Assembly (NCBI GenBank): GCA_947038405.1
Contig: CAMQVY010000001.1
Coordinates: 62,001-126,000 of the forward strand
Length of the DNA stretch: 64,000 nt
Reading direction: 5' to 3'
Source of the DNA: an uncultured Rikenellaceae bacterium
Lineage (GTDB): Bacteria; Bacteroidota; Bacteroidia; Bacteroidales; Rikenellaceae
A model generated the notes under the pieces. The model did no database searches, was not told the origin of the DNA, and was given only the letters and a program-made list of their open reading frames with translations. The position numbers were made by a program, and so were the translations under genes. Within the stretch, counting starts at the first letter, position 1. The number at the start of each line of letters is the position of its first letter. Shown in pieces: positions 55,123-63,589 of this stretch.

Positions 55123-56010
55123 TTACGGACACAATATCTTTATCGCCCCAGCAGCACACTCAATATCAAGAGGGAAACGAGGTCCAGCTTGTCCATCCAT
55201 ATCTGTATGCTCATCGCGAACACACTCCGCATGTAGTGTTTTACATTTAAGGTGAACGACACCAGATGGGTACATCTGACGCTTAGGAAGAAGCGAAATA
55301 TAGTGAAATATAGTCTGAGCAGTCTCAAAAGAGTTATCTCCTTTGAAAATAAGTACATCTAGCATTCCATCATTAATCTCAGCTCCTTTAGCAATCCTAA
55401 ACTTACCAGCCGTTTTTCCATTAAAAACAAAAAAGATTAAACTCGTACCCTCATAATTTCCACCATCAGATGTAATCTTAATATTCATTCTCCTAAAGTT
55501 TGGAATCTCCCCTATACCACCAACATAATAGGCTAATTTACCAAATGTATTCTTCAAAATTGTAGGAGTCTTTTGCGATACATCCGTAAACAGACCACAA
55601 CTGAAAACATTTACAAAATACTTATTATTTACAACTCCAAGATCAATATCCTTAAATGTACCAGTTAGTATCTTATGACACGCCTTTTCAATGTCAGAAG
55701 GGATTCTAAGCATCGATGAGAAATCATTTGCAGTTCCTGTTGGAAGAACAGATATAGGTGTATCAATACCGTTAGACATCAATATATTGACAATGTAGTT
55801 TACTGTACCATCTCCTCCTGCAATAAGTATATGATGATACTTAAACTCTTGAAGCTCTGCGATAATATCGCTCTCATCCCCCTTAAAATCTAACCTTCTA
55901 ATAGTTAGCGTATAACCATAACTCTGATATATTGAAATAATTTTATCTAAATAGGCAGCAACAGCAGTCTCTCCAGAGGAGGGATTGTATATAAATTTTA
56001 CTTTTTTCAT
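55123..56010 (-). CDS. YegS/DgkB-type lipid kinase
   Basis: A 295-aa soluble diacylglycerol/sphingosine-kinase-fold protein. The N-terminal catalytic domain has IYNPSSGE and the glycine loop AGGDGTVNYIVNIL near residues 80-93. PTGTANDFSS is the second nucleotide-site motif, and the C-terminal beta-sandwich has INDGMLDVLIF. Substrate could be diacylglycerol, phosphatidylglycerol or a sphingoid lipid; the last matters because Bacteroidales make sphingolipids, but sequence cannot decide. apbE lies 25 nt upstream on the same strand. Confidence 0.85.
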   Translation of the reverse strand: MKKVKFIYNPSSGETAVAAYLDKIISIYQSYGYTLTIRRLDFKGDESDIIAELQEFKYHHILIAGGDGTVNYIVNILMSNGIDTPISVLPTGTANDFSSMLRIPSDIEKACHKILTGTFKDIDLGVVNNKYFVNVFSCGLFTDVSQKTPTILKNTFGKLAYYVGGIGEIPNFRRMNIKITSDGGNYEGTSLIFFVFNGKTAGKFRIAKGAEINDGMLDVLIFKGDNSFETAQTIFHYISLLPKRQMYPSGVVHLKCKTLHAECVRDEHTDMDGQAGPRFPLDIECAAGAIKILCP

Positions 56011-56035
56011 ATTTTATTGAAAACTCTTAAAGAGT

Positions 56036-57037
56036 CTATTTGCTCTCGTTAATCTTAAGTGATGGGGAATGGTATGTTCTTAATGTATCGGTATGGTCAC
56101 TATATACAAAGAAAGCCTCTATATCTGAACGATTCTGGAGAAAAGCCTTAGACTCCTCGACACCCAATATCATCATCATTGTACTATATCCATCTGCAAG
56201 TAGCGCACTTTTAGCAATTACAGTGACTGATAGAAGATTACTTATTTTGCTGTATCCAGTCTTTGCATCTATTGTATGTACTATCTTTTGTCCACTCTCA
56301 TCAATATGAAACTTACGATAGTTCCCCGACGTTGCCAAGGCTCTACCAGACAACTCAATTGTTGATTGGAGTGTTTGTCCCGGAATAAAATTACCTTCAA
56401 TCGGCTTATCGATACCAATCACCCAAGCCTTACCCTTTGAATTTACCCCTTTACATATAATTTCTCCTCCAATCTCAACAAGATAATTCTCAATTCCTAG
56501 ATCCGATAACATCTCACCCATCACATCTACGGTATAACCTTGAGCTGTTGCATTTAAGTCAATTTGAATATTCGGATCTCTCTTTATTAACCTTCCACCC
56601 TCAATTCTAACTCCTCTATAGTCAACATATTGCATTAGAGAGTCAATATTTGGAGTCTCAACTCCTCTCTCTCCAGTAAATCCCCAAGCAGTAGTGATAG
56701 GTTTAATAGTTATATCATACGCTCCGTCACTCTCACGACTAATTGTCTCTGAAACCTCTATACAACGCTCAATATGTAGATCAATTGAGTCTGTGTCACC
56801 ACTGTTTACTCTACATAAACGAGAGGTTTTACGATACAATGATAACGAATTATCAATCTCTTCAAATATAGAGTCTATATTGTTTTGCAATCTCTGCACA
56901 TCCTCATACTCAACGACAATATGATATGTTGACCCTTGTGCAAATCCATCAATAACACTATATTGCACCTCTTCCTCCCCACACGAACCAAGCAGTAATA
57001 AAGTAAGTGAGATTGTTGTAAAAATATTTAATTTCAT
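56036..57037 (-). CDS. apbE: FAD:protein FMN transferase (ApbE), lipoprotein
   Basis: Attaches FMN covalently to threonine of flavoproteins such as RnfG/NqrC subunits, on the periplasmic side. The 333-aa protein has a lipoprotein signal MKLNIFTTISLTLLLLGSC. The frame opens nine codons earlier at TTG, but the ATG at 57035-57037 gives this signal. Family blocks present are YDITIKPITTAWGF, the flavin-binding VEIGGEI and HTIDAKTGYS, and DGYSTMMM for Mg2+ binding near the end. Rnf/Nqr genes are not in the window. Confidence 0.93.
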   Translation of the reverse strand: MKLNIFTTISLTLLLLGSCGEEEVQYSVIDGFAQGSTYHIVVEYEDVQRLQNNIDSIFEEIDNSLSLYRKTSRLCRVNSGDTDSIDLHIERCIEVSETISRESDGAYDITIKPITTAWGFTGERGVETPNIDSLMQYVDYRGVRIEGGRLIKRDPNIQIDLNATAQGYTVDVMGEMLSDLGIENYLVEIGGEIICKGVNSKGKAWVIGIDKPIEGNFIPGQTLQSTIELSGRALATSGNYRKFHIDESGQKIVHTIDAKTGYSKISNLLSVTVIAKSALLADGYSTMMMILGVEESKAFLQNRSDIEAFFVYSDHTDTLRTYHSPSLKINESK

Positions 57038-57210
57038 CCGTTTAAATTCAGTTATTTCACGCAAAGTTAAATAAATAAATTATCGTTTCATAACAAGTAA
57101 TGTCGAATTAAGACTCTATTAATATTTAGTTTTTGACATTATAATGAAAGCATCACCCATAAATGGGTTATATATCTGATACTATATAAGTTAAAAAAGA
57201 TATTAATTAG

Positions 57211-57241
57211 TTGGTTGGTAAATAAAAATAATATAACTTTG
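57211..57241 (+). promoter_or_regulatory. Bacteroidota promoter for rpsO
   Basis: TTG (57211-57213), N20, TAACTTTG (57234-57241). A leader of about 60 nt follows before the rpsO ATG. Confidence 0.75.
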
Positions 57242-57307
57242 CGGCACGCTTTGGTAATATTCGGTAAGGCGAATTTATCGTAAAGTGGAATAATTAAAAT
57301 CATTACA
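57242..57307 (+). promoter_or_regulatory. Structured leader of rpsO, candidate S15 autoregulatory site
   Basis: Inner stem ATTCG/CGAAT (57259-57263 with 57270-57274, loop GTAAGG) is nested in an outer pairing of CAC-(GC)-TTT (57245-57252) with AAAGTG (57282-57287). Ribosomal protein S15 represses its own mRNA in several phyla through unrelated leader structures. Whether this one binds S15 is inference. Confidence 0.35.
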
Positions 57308-57580
57308 ATGAGCTATTTATCAGCAGAAAAAAAACAAGAACTTTTCGGCACGTACGGAACATCTAACACAGACACAGGATCAGCAGAGAGCCAAGTTGCG
57401 CTTTTTACTTACCGTATTAGCCACCTTACAGGACATCTAAAGTCTAACAAACATGACTTTGGAACACAACGTTCTCTACTAAGATTAGTAGGTAAGCGTC
57501 GTCGTCTATTGGAATATCTTAAGAAAGTAGATATTGAGCGTTACAGAGCGATCATCAAGGCTCTTAACTTGAGAAAATAG
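57308..57580 (+). CDS. rpsO: 30S ribosomal protein S15
   Basis: Primary 16S rRNA-binding protein of the 30S platform. The 90-aa protein has the family segments TGSAESQVALFTYRI, HLKSNKHDFGTQRSL and LVGKRRRLLEYLKK in full. It is one residue longer than E. coli S15, within normal range. The canonical rpsO-pnp order is kept, with a 14-bp hairpin between the two genes. Confidence 0.98.
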   Translation: MSYLSAEKKQELFGTYGTSNTDTGSAESQVALFTYRISHLTGHLKSNKHDFGTQRSLLRLVGKRRRLLEYLKKVDIERYRAIIKALNLRK

Positions 57581-57613
57581 TAAATTACTTCTTATTTTTT
57601 AAGGAGTGAAAAC

Positions 57614-57646
57614 AAATAAAGGCAATTTAGACAATTGCCTTTATTT
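57614..57646 (+). terminator. Hairpin between rpsO and pnp
   Basis: 14-bp stem AAATAAAGGCAATT/AATTGCCTTTATTT with a 5-nt loop. It could terminate rpsO transcription or act as a processing site in an rpsO-pnp transcript, as RNase III sites do in E. coli. Confidence 0.65.
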
Positions 57647-57675
57647 GATTAATAATCTGACATTTATAAATATCT

Positions 57676-59802
57676 ATGATGTATAACGCTACTCAAAAAT
57701 TCATAACTCTTAGCGATGGTCGCGAGATTATGATTGAAACAGGAAAACTAGCAAAGCAAGCTGATGGTGCAGTTGTTGTAAAACAAGGTGACACAATGTT
57801 ATTAGCAACTGTTGTTGCAGCAACAACAGCTAAAGCGGATGTAGATTTCATGCCTCTTCAAGTTGAATACAAAGAGAAATACGCTTCTTGTGGACGTTTC
57901 CCTGGTGGATTCCTAAAGAGAGAAGCTCGTCCAAATGATAGTGAAATTCTTGTTTCACGTCTTATCGACAGAGCATTAAGACCTCTTTTCCCTGCTGACT
58001 ATCACGCAGACGTATTTGTAACTGTACAACTTATATCTGCAGATAAAGATATTCAAGCTGATGCACTTGCAGGTCTTGCAGCATCTGCTGCACTTGCAGT
58101 ATCTGACATACCTTTTAACGGACCAATCTCTGAAGTTAGAGTTGCTCGTGTTAATGGTGAGTTAGTAATCAACCCTACATTCTCTCAAATGGCTGATGCC
58201 GATCTTGATATTATGGTTGGTGCTACAATGGAGAACATCTTAATGGTTGAAGGCGAAATGCTTGAAGTTAGCGAAGCAGAAATGCTTGAGGCTATCAAGT
58301 TCGCTCACGATGAGATCAAGAAACATTGTGCTGTACAAATTGAATTGAGCAAAGAGCTTGGTAAAGATGTTAAAAGAACATATTGTCACGAGGTTAATGA
58401 CGAAGAACTTCGTCAATTAGTTATCGCTGAGACATATGACAAAGCATACGAAATTGCTAGAGCAGGTTCATCTAAACATGAGCGTACTGACAAATTCCAC
58501 GAACTAGAGACTGAATTTGCTTCTCGTTACTCTGCTGAAGAGTTATCTGCAAAAGGATCTCTAATTCAGAAGTATTTCCATGATAACGTTCTTAAGATGG
58601 CTATGCGTAACATGATCCTTAATGATGGTGTTCGTCTTGACGGAAGAAAAACAACTGAAATCAGACCTATCTGGAGTGAAATCAACTACCTTCCTGCTGC
58701 ACACGGTTCTGCAATCTTTACACGTGGTGAGACTCAGTCTTTAACAACTGTAACGTTAGGTACTAAACTTGATGAGAAGCAAAAAGATGAGGTTCTTGTT
58801 AAAGGAACAGAGCAATTTGTTCTTCACTACAACTTCCCTCCATTCTCAACAGGAGATGCAAGAGCAGCAAGAGGTCTTTCTCGTAGAGAGATTGGTCATG
58901 GTAACTTGGCTTGGAGAGCATTGAAACCAATGGTTCCAGTTGGATCAGAGAATCCATACGCAATACGTGTAGTTTCAGATATCTTAGAGTCTAATGGTTC
59001 ATCTTCAATGGCTACTGTTTGCGCAGGAACACTTGCTCTTCTTGACTCTGGTATTAAATTGAAAAAACCAGTATCTGGTATCGCAATGGGACTTATCTCT
59101 GATACAGAGGCAGGAAAATTTGCAGTATTGTCAGATATCTTAGGAGACGAAGACCACTTAGGTGATATGGACTTTAAAGTAACAGGTACTAGAGATGGTA
59201 TTACTGCTGCTCAAATGGACATTAAAGTTGATGGTTTATCATATGAAGTTCTTTCAAGTGCTTTAGAGCAAGCGAAACAAGGTCGTCTACACATCTTAGA
59301 TAAGATTTGTGAGACAATCAGTGAGCCAAGAGTTGAGATGAAATCATTCGTTCCTCGTATCGTTCAAATAGTTATACCAGTTGAGTTTATTGGTGCAGTT
59401 ATCGGACCTGGTGGAAAAGTAATTCAAGAGATTCAAAAAACTACTGGCGCAACAATCACTATCAGTGAGGTTGACAATAAAGGAGTTGTTGATATCTTCT
59501 GTCAGGATAAAGATGCTTTAGAGGCTGCTCAAATGAGAATCAGAGGTATCGTTACTGTTCCTGAAGTTGGAGAAATCTACAAAGGAAAGATTAAATCAGT
59601 AGTAGCATTTGGTGCTTTCATTGAGATTCTTCCTGGAAAAGATGCTTTATTACACATCTCTGAAGTTGACCACCAACGTTTTGAGACTATGGAGCAAACT
59701 GGATTGAAAGAGGGTGACGAAATCGAAGTTAAGTTAATCGGAGTCGATCCTAAAACAAACAAATTAAAACTTTCAAGAAAAGTTCTAATTGAAAAAAAAT
59801 AA
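57676..59802 (+). CDS. pnp: Polyribonucleotide nucleotidyltransferase (PNPase)
   Basis: Phosphorolytic 3'-5' exoribonuclease of mRNA decay. The 708-aa protein has two RNase PH domains (about 8-230 and 310-545; [14 protein letters not shown] and [13 protein letters not shown]), the alpha-helical linker, a KH domain with [11 protein letters not shown] (about 575-585) and a C-terminal S1 domain ([14 protein letters not shown], about 632-700). Length and order match the bacterial family. The sequence uses GCT/GTT-type codons heavily, consistent with good expression. It follows rpsO with its hairpin. Confidence 0.97.
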   Translation: MMYNATQKFITLSDGREIMIETGKLAKQADGAVVVKQGDTMLLATVVAATTAKADVDFMPLQVEYKEKYASCGRFPGGFLKREARPNDSEILVSRLIDRALRPLFPADYHADVFVTVQLISADKDIQADALAGLAASAALAVSDIPFNGPISEVRVARVNGELVINPTFSQMADADLDIMVGATMENILMVEGEMLEVSEAEMLEAIKFAHDEIKKHCAVQIELSKELGKDVKRTYCHEVNDEELRQLVIAETYDKAYEIARAGSSKHERTDKFHELETEFASRYSAEELSAKGSLIQKYFHDNVLKMAMRNMILNDGVRLDGRKTTEIRPIWSEINYLPAAHGSAIFTRGETQSLTTVTLGTKLDEKQKDEVLVKGTEQFVLHYNFPPFSTGDARAARGLSRREIGHGNLAWRALKPMVPVGSENPYAIRVVSDILESNGSSSMATVCAGTLALLDSGIKLKKPVSGIAMGLISDTEAGKFAVLSDILGDEDHLGDMDFKVTGTRDGITAAQMDIKVDGLSYEVLSSALEQAKQGRLHILDKICETISEPRVEMKSFVPRIVQIVIPVEFIGAVIGPGGKVIQEIQKTTGATITISEVDNKGVVDIFCQDKDALEAAQMRIRGIVTVPEVGEIYKGKIKSVVAFGAFIEILPGKDALLHISEVDHQRFETMEQTGLKEGDEIEVKLIGVDPKTNKLKLSRKVLIEKK

Positions 59803-59887
59803 TGGCATAAATATTGATAATAGTATATTATTGAAGAGTTTTTGATATTTCCTAAATAAAAAAACGCATAAAATAAAATATTATAAT

Positions 59888-59895
59888 TAAATTTG
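59888..59895 (+). promoter_or_regulatory. Bacteroidota-type -7 box for the OmpA/TPR lipoprotein gene
   Basis: TAAATTTG, 79 nt upstream of the ATG at 59975. No well-spaced TTG is present. Confidence 0.4.
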
Positions 59896-59974
59896 CCTTA
59901 ATATGTTTGTTATTTTGAAATAAATCAAAAATAATCAAAACACTAAATAATAATTAAACCTTAATTTGCGCATT

Positions 59975-61651
59975 ATGAAAAGATTCACAAGTATTGCAAT
60001 GATGCTTACAGCAATGGTAGTTATACTTTCAGGCTGTAACTGTTACAAAAAAATGCTAAAAAACATTGATGAAGTGAAAATTAGCTGTACACCAGAAGTT
60101 CTAACTCTTAAAGGAGCTAATGTAACTGCTGATATTACAGTTGAATTCCCTGCGAAGTATTTTGACAAAAAAGCTGTTATTAAAGTTGTCCCTGTTTTAG
60201 TTTTCGAGGGTGGCGAAATTGCTGGTACTCCTAAATTCCTTCAAGGTGAGAAAGTAAAAGATAACTATACTGTTATTGCTTACAAAAAGGGTGGTTCTTA
60301 CACTCAAACTGTTACTTTCCCTTATGATTCAAGAGCAGATCTTTCTACTTTAGAGCTACGTATTGAGTCTAAGTGTTCTAAAGGTAAAAGAGACGAGTTC
60401 GCTCCTGTAGCTGCTATTCCTGTTGCTTCAGGTATTAGTGCTGTTCAAAACCTTGTAAACTACACTGACGGTCTTGTTCTTATGGCTGATAACTTCAAAA
60501 GAGTTACAACTATCTCTAAAGAGGCTGACATCATGTATTTGATTAACAGTTCTAGAGTTAGATCAGCTCAACTTACTTCTGAGCAAGTTAAGATGTTTGA
60601 AGACTTTGTTGCTGAGAACTCTGATAAAGATAGAGTTGCTTTAGGTGGTGTATATTCTAAAGGATATGCTTCTCCTGATGGACCTGTTAAGTTCAACGAC
60701 AAACTTGCTAAGCAACGTAGTGCTGCTGGTGAGAAAGCTGTTCGTAAACAACTTAAAAGCGTTGAAGATGTGAAATATGACATGGCTTCTTACGGTGAAG
60801 ACTGGGAAGGTTTCAAGAAACTTGTTGCTGCTTCTGACATTGAAGACAAAGATGTAATTCTTCAAGTTCTTGCAATGTACAGCTCTCCTGCTGAAAGAGA
60901 TCAACAAATTCAAAATATGGCTCAAGTTTTTGACGTATTGAAGAAAGAGATCCTTCCACAACTTCGTAGAACACAATTAGTTGCTTCTGCTGACGTTACT
61001 GGATACACTGACCAAGAGCTTAAAGATGCTATTGTTAGCAATCTTGATTGTCTTAAATTAGAGGAGCTATTATTTGCTGCTACTTTAGTTAATGACAACT
61101 CTGTTAAAGCTAAGGCTTACCAAACTGCTGCTACTAAATTCAACGACAATCGTGCTTACAACAACTTAGGTGTTGTTTTAGCTAAACAAGATAAAGTTGC
61201 TGACGCTAAGAAAGCATTTGAAAAAGCTGCTTCTATTCAATCATCTGTTGAAATCACAAACAACCTTGGTGTTGTTGCTTTAATGCAAGGTGATGTTGTA
61301 GCTGCTAAGGGATACCTTGCTTCTGCTAAAACTCCAGGTGTAGCTCTTCTTGCTATCAAAGAGGGTAACTACACTCAAGCGGTTAAAGGTCCTATTTCTA
61401 ACTACAACCTTGCTGTTGCTAACGTTTGTAATGGTAATCTTTCTGCTGCTAAATCTGCTCTTGTTGGAGCTGGACAGTGTCCTTGCGTTGATTATCTTAA
61501 AGCTGTAATCTGCATGAAAGAGGGTAACTCTAAGAATGCTGTTGCTAACCTTAAAGTTGCTATTGCTAAAGATAACAAGTACAAAGCTATGGCTAAGAAC
61601 AATGTTGATTTCGCAAAATTATTCGGTACTGAAGAGTTTCTTGCTCTGTAA
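59975..61651 (+). CDS. Envelope lipoprotein with OmpA-like and TPR regions
   Basis: A 558-aa protein of unknown exact role. ATG at 59975 gives MKRFTSIAMMLTAMVVILSGC with a lipobox (ILSGC); a TTG three codons earlier is less likely. Residues about 30-135 look like a beta-sandwich, about 180-270 contain an OmpA-family-like segment (GYASPDGPVKFNDKLAKQR) and about 370-545 hold TPR-like helix pairs (NNLGVVLAKQDKVADAKKAFEKA, AVANLKVAIAKD). It is probably anchored in the outer membrane facing the periplasm, with possible peptidoglycan contact. Codon use is strikingly biased to GCT, GTT and CTT, more than most neighbours, suggesting high expression. Related proteins are common in Bacteroidota. Confidence 0.75.
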   Translation: MKRFTSIAMMLTAMVVILSGCNCYKKMLKNIDEVKISCTPEVLTLKGANVTADITVEFPAKYFDKKAVIKVVPVLVFEGGEIAGTPKFLQGEKVKDNYTVIAYKKGGSYTQTVTFPYDSRADLSTLELRIESKCSKGKRDEFAPVAAIPVASGISAVQNLVNYTDGLVLMADNFKRVTTISKEADIMYLINSSRVRSAQLTSEQVKMFEDFVAENSDKDRVALGGVYSKGYASPDGPVKFNDKLAKQRSAAGEKAVRKQLKSVEDVKYDMASYGEDWEGFKKLVAASDIEDKDVILQVLAMYSSPAERDQQIQNMAQVFDVLKKEILPQLRRTQLVASADVTGYTDQELKDAIVSNLDCLKLEELLFAATLVNDNSVKAKAYQTAATKFNDNRAYNNLGVVLAKQDKVADAKKAFEKAASIQSSVEITNNLGVVALMQGDVVAAKGYLASAKTPGVALLAIKEGNYTQAVKGPISNYNLAVANVCNGNLSAAKSALVGAGQCPCVDYLKAVICMKEGNSKNAVANLKVAIAKDNKYKAMAKNNVDFAKLFGTEEFLAL

Positions 61652-61677
61652 TCTCCGATATAATATATATTTATAAG

Positions 61678-61712
61678 AATAAGCCGTCTTGCATTGAGCA
61701 AGACGGCTTATT
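61678..61712. terminator. Terminator of the OmpA/TPR lipoprotein gene
   Basis: 15-bp perfect stem AATAAGCCGTCTTGC/GCAAGACGGCTTATT with loop ATTGA, followed by TATTTTAT. Confidence 0.85.
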
Positions 61713-61760
61713 TATTTTATAGCATTTAATGTAGTTGGTTATTCTGTCAAATTTGACTAC

Positions 61761-62283
61761 GAACTACCGTTGGTAATAAACTGTAAAAAGTTTAACCAAA
61801 CTTCTCTGAAAACTTCGTCTTCTTGATATACTTTAGAACAATCTAAATCAATAAAAATTTGATGAAACTTTATAAAGTTTCACGCCGTTGGCAGTTTGTA
61901 GGCTAGTTTACTGAAACTGCCGTTGGCAATAAACTTTGAAAAGTTTAACCAAACTTCTCTGAAAACTTCGTTTTCTTGATATACTTTAGAACAATCTAAA
62001 TCAATAAAAATTTGATGAAACTTTATAAAGTTTCACGCCGTTGGCAGTTTGTAGGCTAGTTTACTGGAACTGCCGTTGGCAATAAACTTTTGAAAAGTTT
62101 AATCAAACTTCTTTGAAAACTTCGTCTTCTTGATATACTTTAAAACAATCTAAATCACTAAAAATTTGATGAAACTTTATACAGTTTCACGCCGTTGGCA
62201 GTTTGTAGGCTAGTTTACTGGAACTGCCGTTGGCAATAAACTTTGAAAAGTTTAATCAAACTTCTTTGAAAACTTCATTTTCT
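61761..62283 (+). repeat. 153-bp tandem repeat array (family 1), about 3.4 copies
   Basis: Equivalent positions GAACTRCCGTTGG recur at 61761, 61914, 62067 and 62221, giving periods of 153, 153 and 154 bp (one inserted T). Each unit has, in order: GAACTGCCGTTGGC, AAACTTTGAAAAGTTTAA, CTTTGAAAACTTCGTCTTC, TTGATATACTTT, AACAATCTAAATCA, TTTGATGAAACTTTATAAAG, TTTCACGCCGTTGGCAG and TTTGTAGGCTAGTTTACTG. The 18-mer GAAACTTTATAAAGTTTC is a perfect palindrome. The inner GGCAGTT/AACTGCC arms allow a hairpin. Copies differ by a few point changes. Diverged single copies occur elsewhere in the window. Confidence 0.9.
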
Positions 62284-62345
62284 ATGACTACTTTAGTGCC
62301 GTAGATAGCTTAACATAATGAAACGACATAACACTACCACAACAA

Positions 62346-62387
62346 ATAAAACGAGCCCTCTAGCTATCGCTAAAGGGCTCGTTTTAT
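62346..62387. terminator. Terminator of the decarboxylase operon
   Basis: Arms ATAAAACGAGCCC and GGGCTCGTTTTAT (13 bp) around a 16-nt loop. A/T-runs at both ends make it usable on either strand. It lies 27 nt past the stop of the beta-subunit gene on the minus strand. Confidence 0.75.
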
Positions 62388-62414
62388 ATATAATATGTAA
62401 TTACTTATAGAAGA

Positions 62415-63587
62415 CTAAGCAAGGAATCCTAAAAGAATACCCGCAGCAACCGCACTACCAATTACACCCGCAACATTTGGTCCCATCGCGTGCATAAGAA
62501 GATAATTTGATTTATCATACTTAAGACCCATGTCATGTGAAACCCTAGCCGCAGCAGGAACTGCTGACACTCCAGCATTTCCGATAAGAGGATTAATCTT
62601 ATTCTCTTCAGATAAGAATAGGTTCATAAACTTAACGAATAGTACTCCACCCATTGTAGCAACAAAGAATGAACAAGCACCTAGTACAAATATACCTACC
62701 GATTTTGGAGTTAAGAATGTTGTAGCTTGAGTTGACGCACCAACAGTGATACCAATAAGTATAGTAACGATGTCAATAAGTGGACCACCAGCCGTAATTG
62801 CCAGACGCTTAGTAACACCACACTCTTTCAATAAGTTTCCAAGGAACAACATACCTAACAATGGAATTGCCGAAGGAACAATGAATGTTGTTAACAACAC
62901 ACCCACAATCGGGAATAACATCTTTTCAGTCTGAGAAACAGGACGAGCAGGTTTCATTTTGATCAATCTCTCTTTCTTCGTTGTGAACAACTTCATCACG
63001 ATTGGTTGAATGATTGGAACCATCGCCATGTATGAGTAAGCCGATACCGCAACTGCACCCAAGAAATCAGGGGCAAGCTTAGAAGTAATGAAGATAGCCG
63101 TAGGGCCATCAGCTCCACCAATAATACCAATTGCACCCGCCTCTGCACCAGTATAACCAAATGCAAGAGCAGCTGAGTAAGCTATAAATATACCAATTTG
63201 TGCCGCAGCACCAACAAGCATTAACTTCGGATTAGATATAAGAGCTGAGAAGTCTGTCAGTGCACCAATTCCCAAGAAAATAAGTGGGGGGTACAACCCT
63301 TTAACAACTCCGAAATAGAGTAAGTTTAATACAGAACCCTCTTCATATATACCAACATCCATACCTGGATAAAATGGTATATTTCCTAAAATTATACCAA
63401 ATCCAATAGGCACAAGGAGCATAGGTTCAAACTTATACTTGATTGCCAAGAATAAAAACCCTAGTCCAACGCAGATCATAATAACATGACCCCATGTTAT
63501 ATTTGCGAAACCTGTGAATTGATAAAATTGTTGCAAATTTTCACCAAGGAATGATAAAAAAGCGCTATTTGCTACCATTTCTAACAT
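62415..63587 (-). CDS. Na+-translocating decarboxylase beta subunit (methylmalonyl-CoA/oxaloacetate type)
   Basis: Integral membrane subunit that decarboxylates carboxybiotin and couples it to Na+ export. The 390-aa protein has about ten hydrophobic segments. The family block IIGGADGPTAIF contains D160, equivalent to the Na+/carboxylation-site aspartate of Klebsiella OadB, and a second conserved region GNAGVSAVPAAARVSHD lies near residue 340. In Bacteroidales this subunit usually belongs to methylmalonyl-CoA decarboxylase of the succinate-propionate pathway. The 2-nt spacing from the biotin carrier gene supports one operon, but oxaloacetate decarboxylase cannot be excluded without the alpha subunit. 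Confidence 0.93.
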   Translation of the reverse strand: MLEMVANSAFLSFLGENLQQFYQFTGFANITWGHVIMICVGLGFLFLAIKYKFEPMLLVPIGFGIILGNIPFYPGMDVGIYEEGSVLNLLYFGVVKGLYPPLIFLGIGALTDFSALISNPKLMLVGAAAQIGIFIAYSAALAFGYTGAEAGAIGIIGGADGPTAIFITSKLAPDFLGAVAVSAYSYMAMVPIIQPIVMKLFTTKKERLIKMKPARPVSQTEKMLFPIVGVLLTTFIVPSAIPLLGMLFLGNLLKECGVTKRLAITAGGPLIDIVTILIGITVGASTQATTFLTPKSVGIFVLGACSFFVATMGGVLFVKFMNLFLSEENKINPLIGNAGVSAVPAAARVSHDMGLKYDKSNYLLMHAMGPNVAGVIGSAVAAGILLGFLA

Positions 63588-63589
63588 AA

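Larger units (their letters stand above)
61652..62414. other. 763-bp non-coding region holding a tandem repeat array between convergent genes
   Basis: Bounded by hairpin terminators at 61678-61712 and 62346-62387. The centre (61761-62283) is the 153-bp tandem array. No plausible gene is seen on either strand. The last 60 bp before the right terminator (about 62284-62345) are unique sequence. Confidence 0.7.

Noticed and set aside
61761-62283. Possible CRISPR array
   Set aside because: Units are 153 bp, repeated head-to-tail without variable spacers, and no cas gene is nearby.
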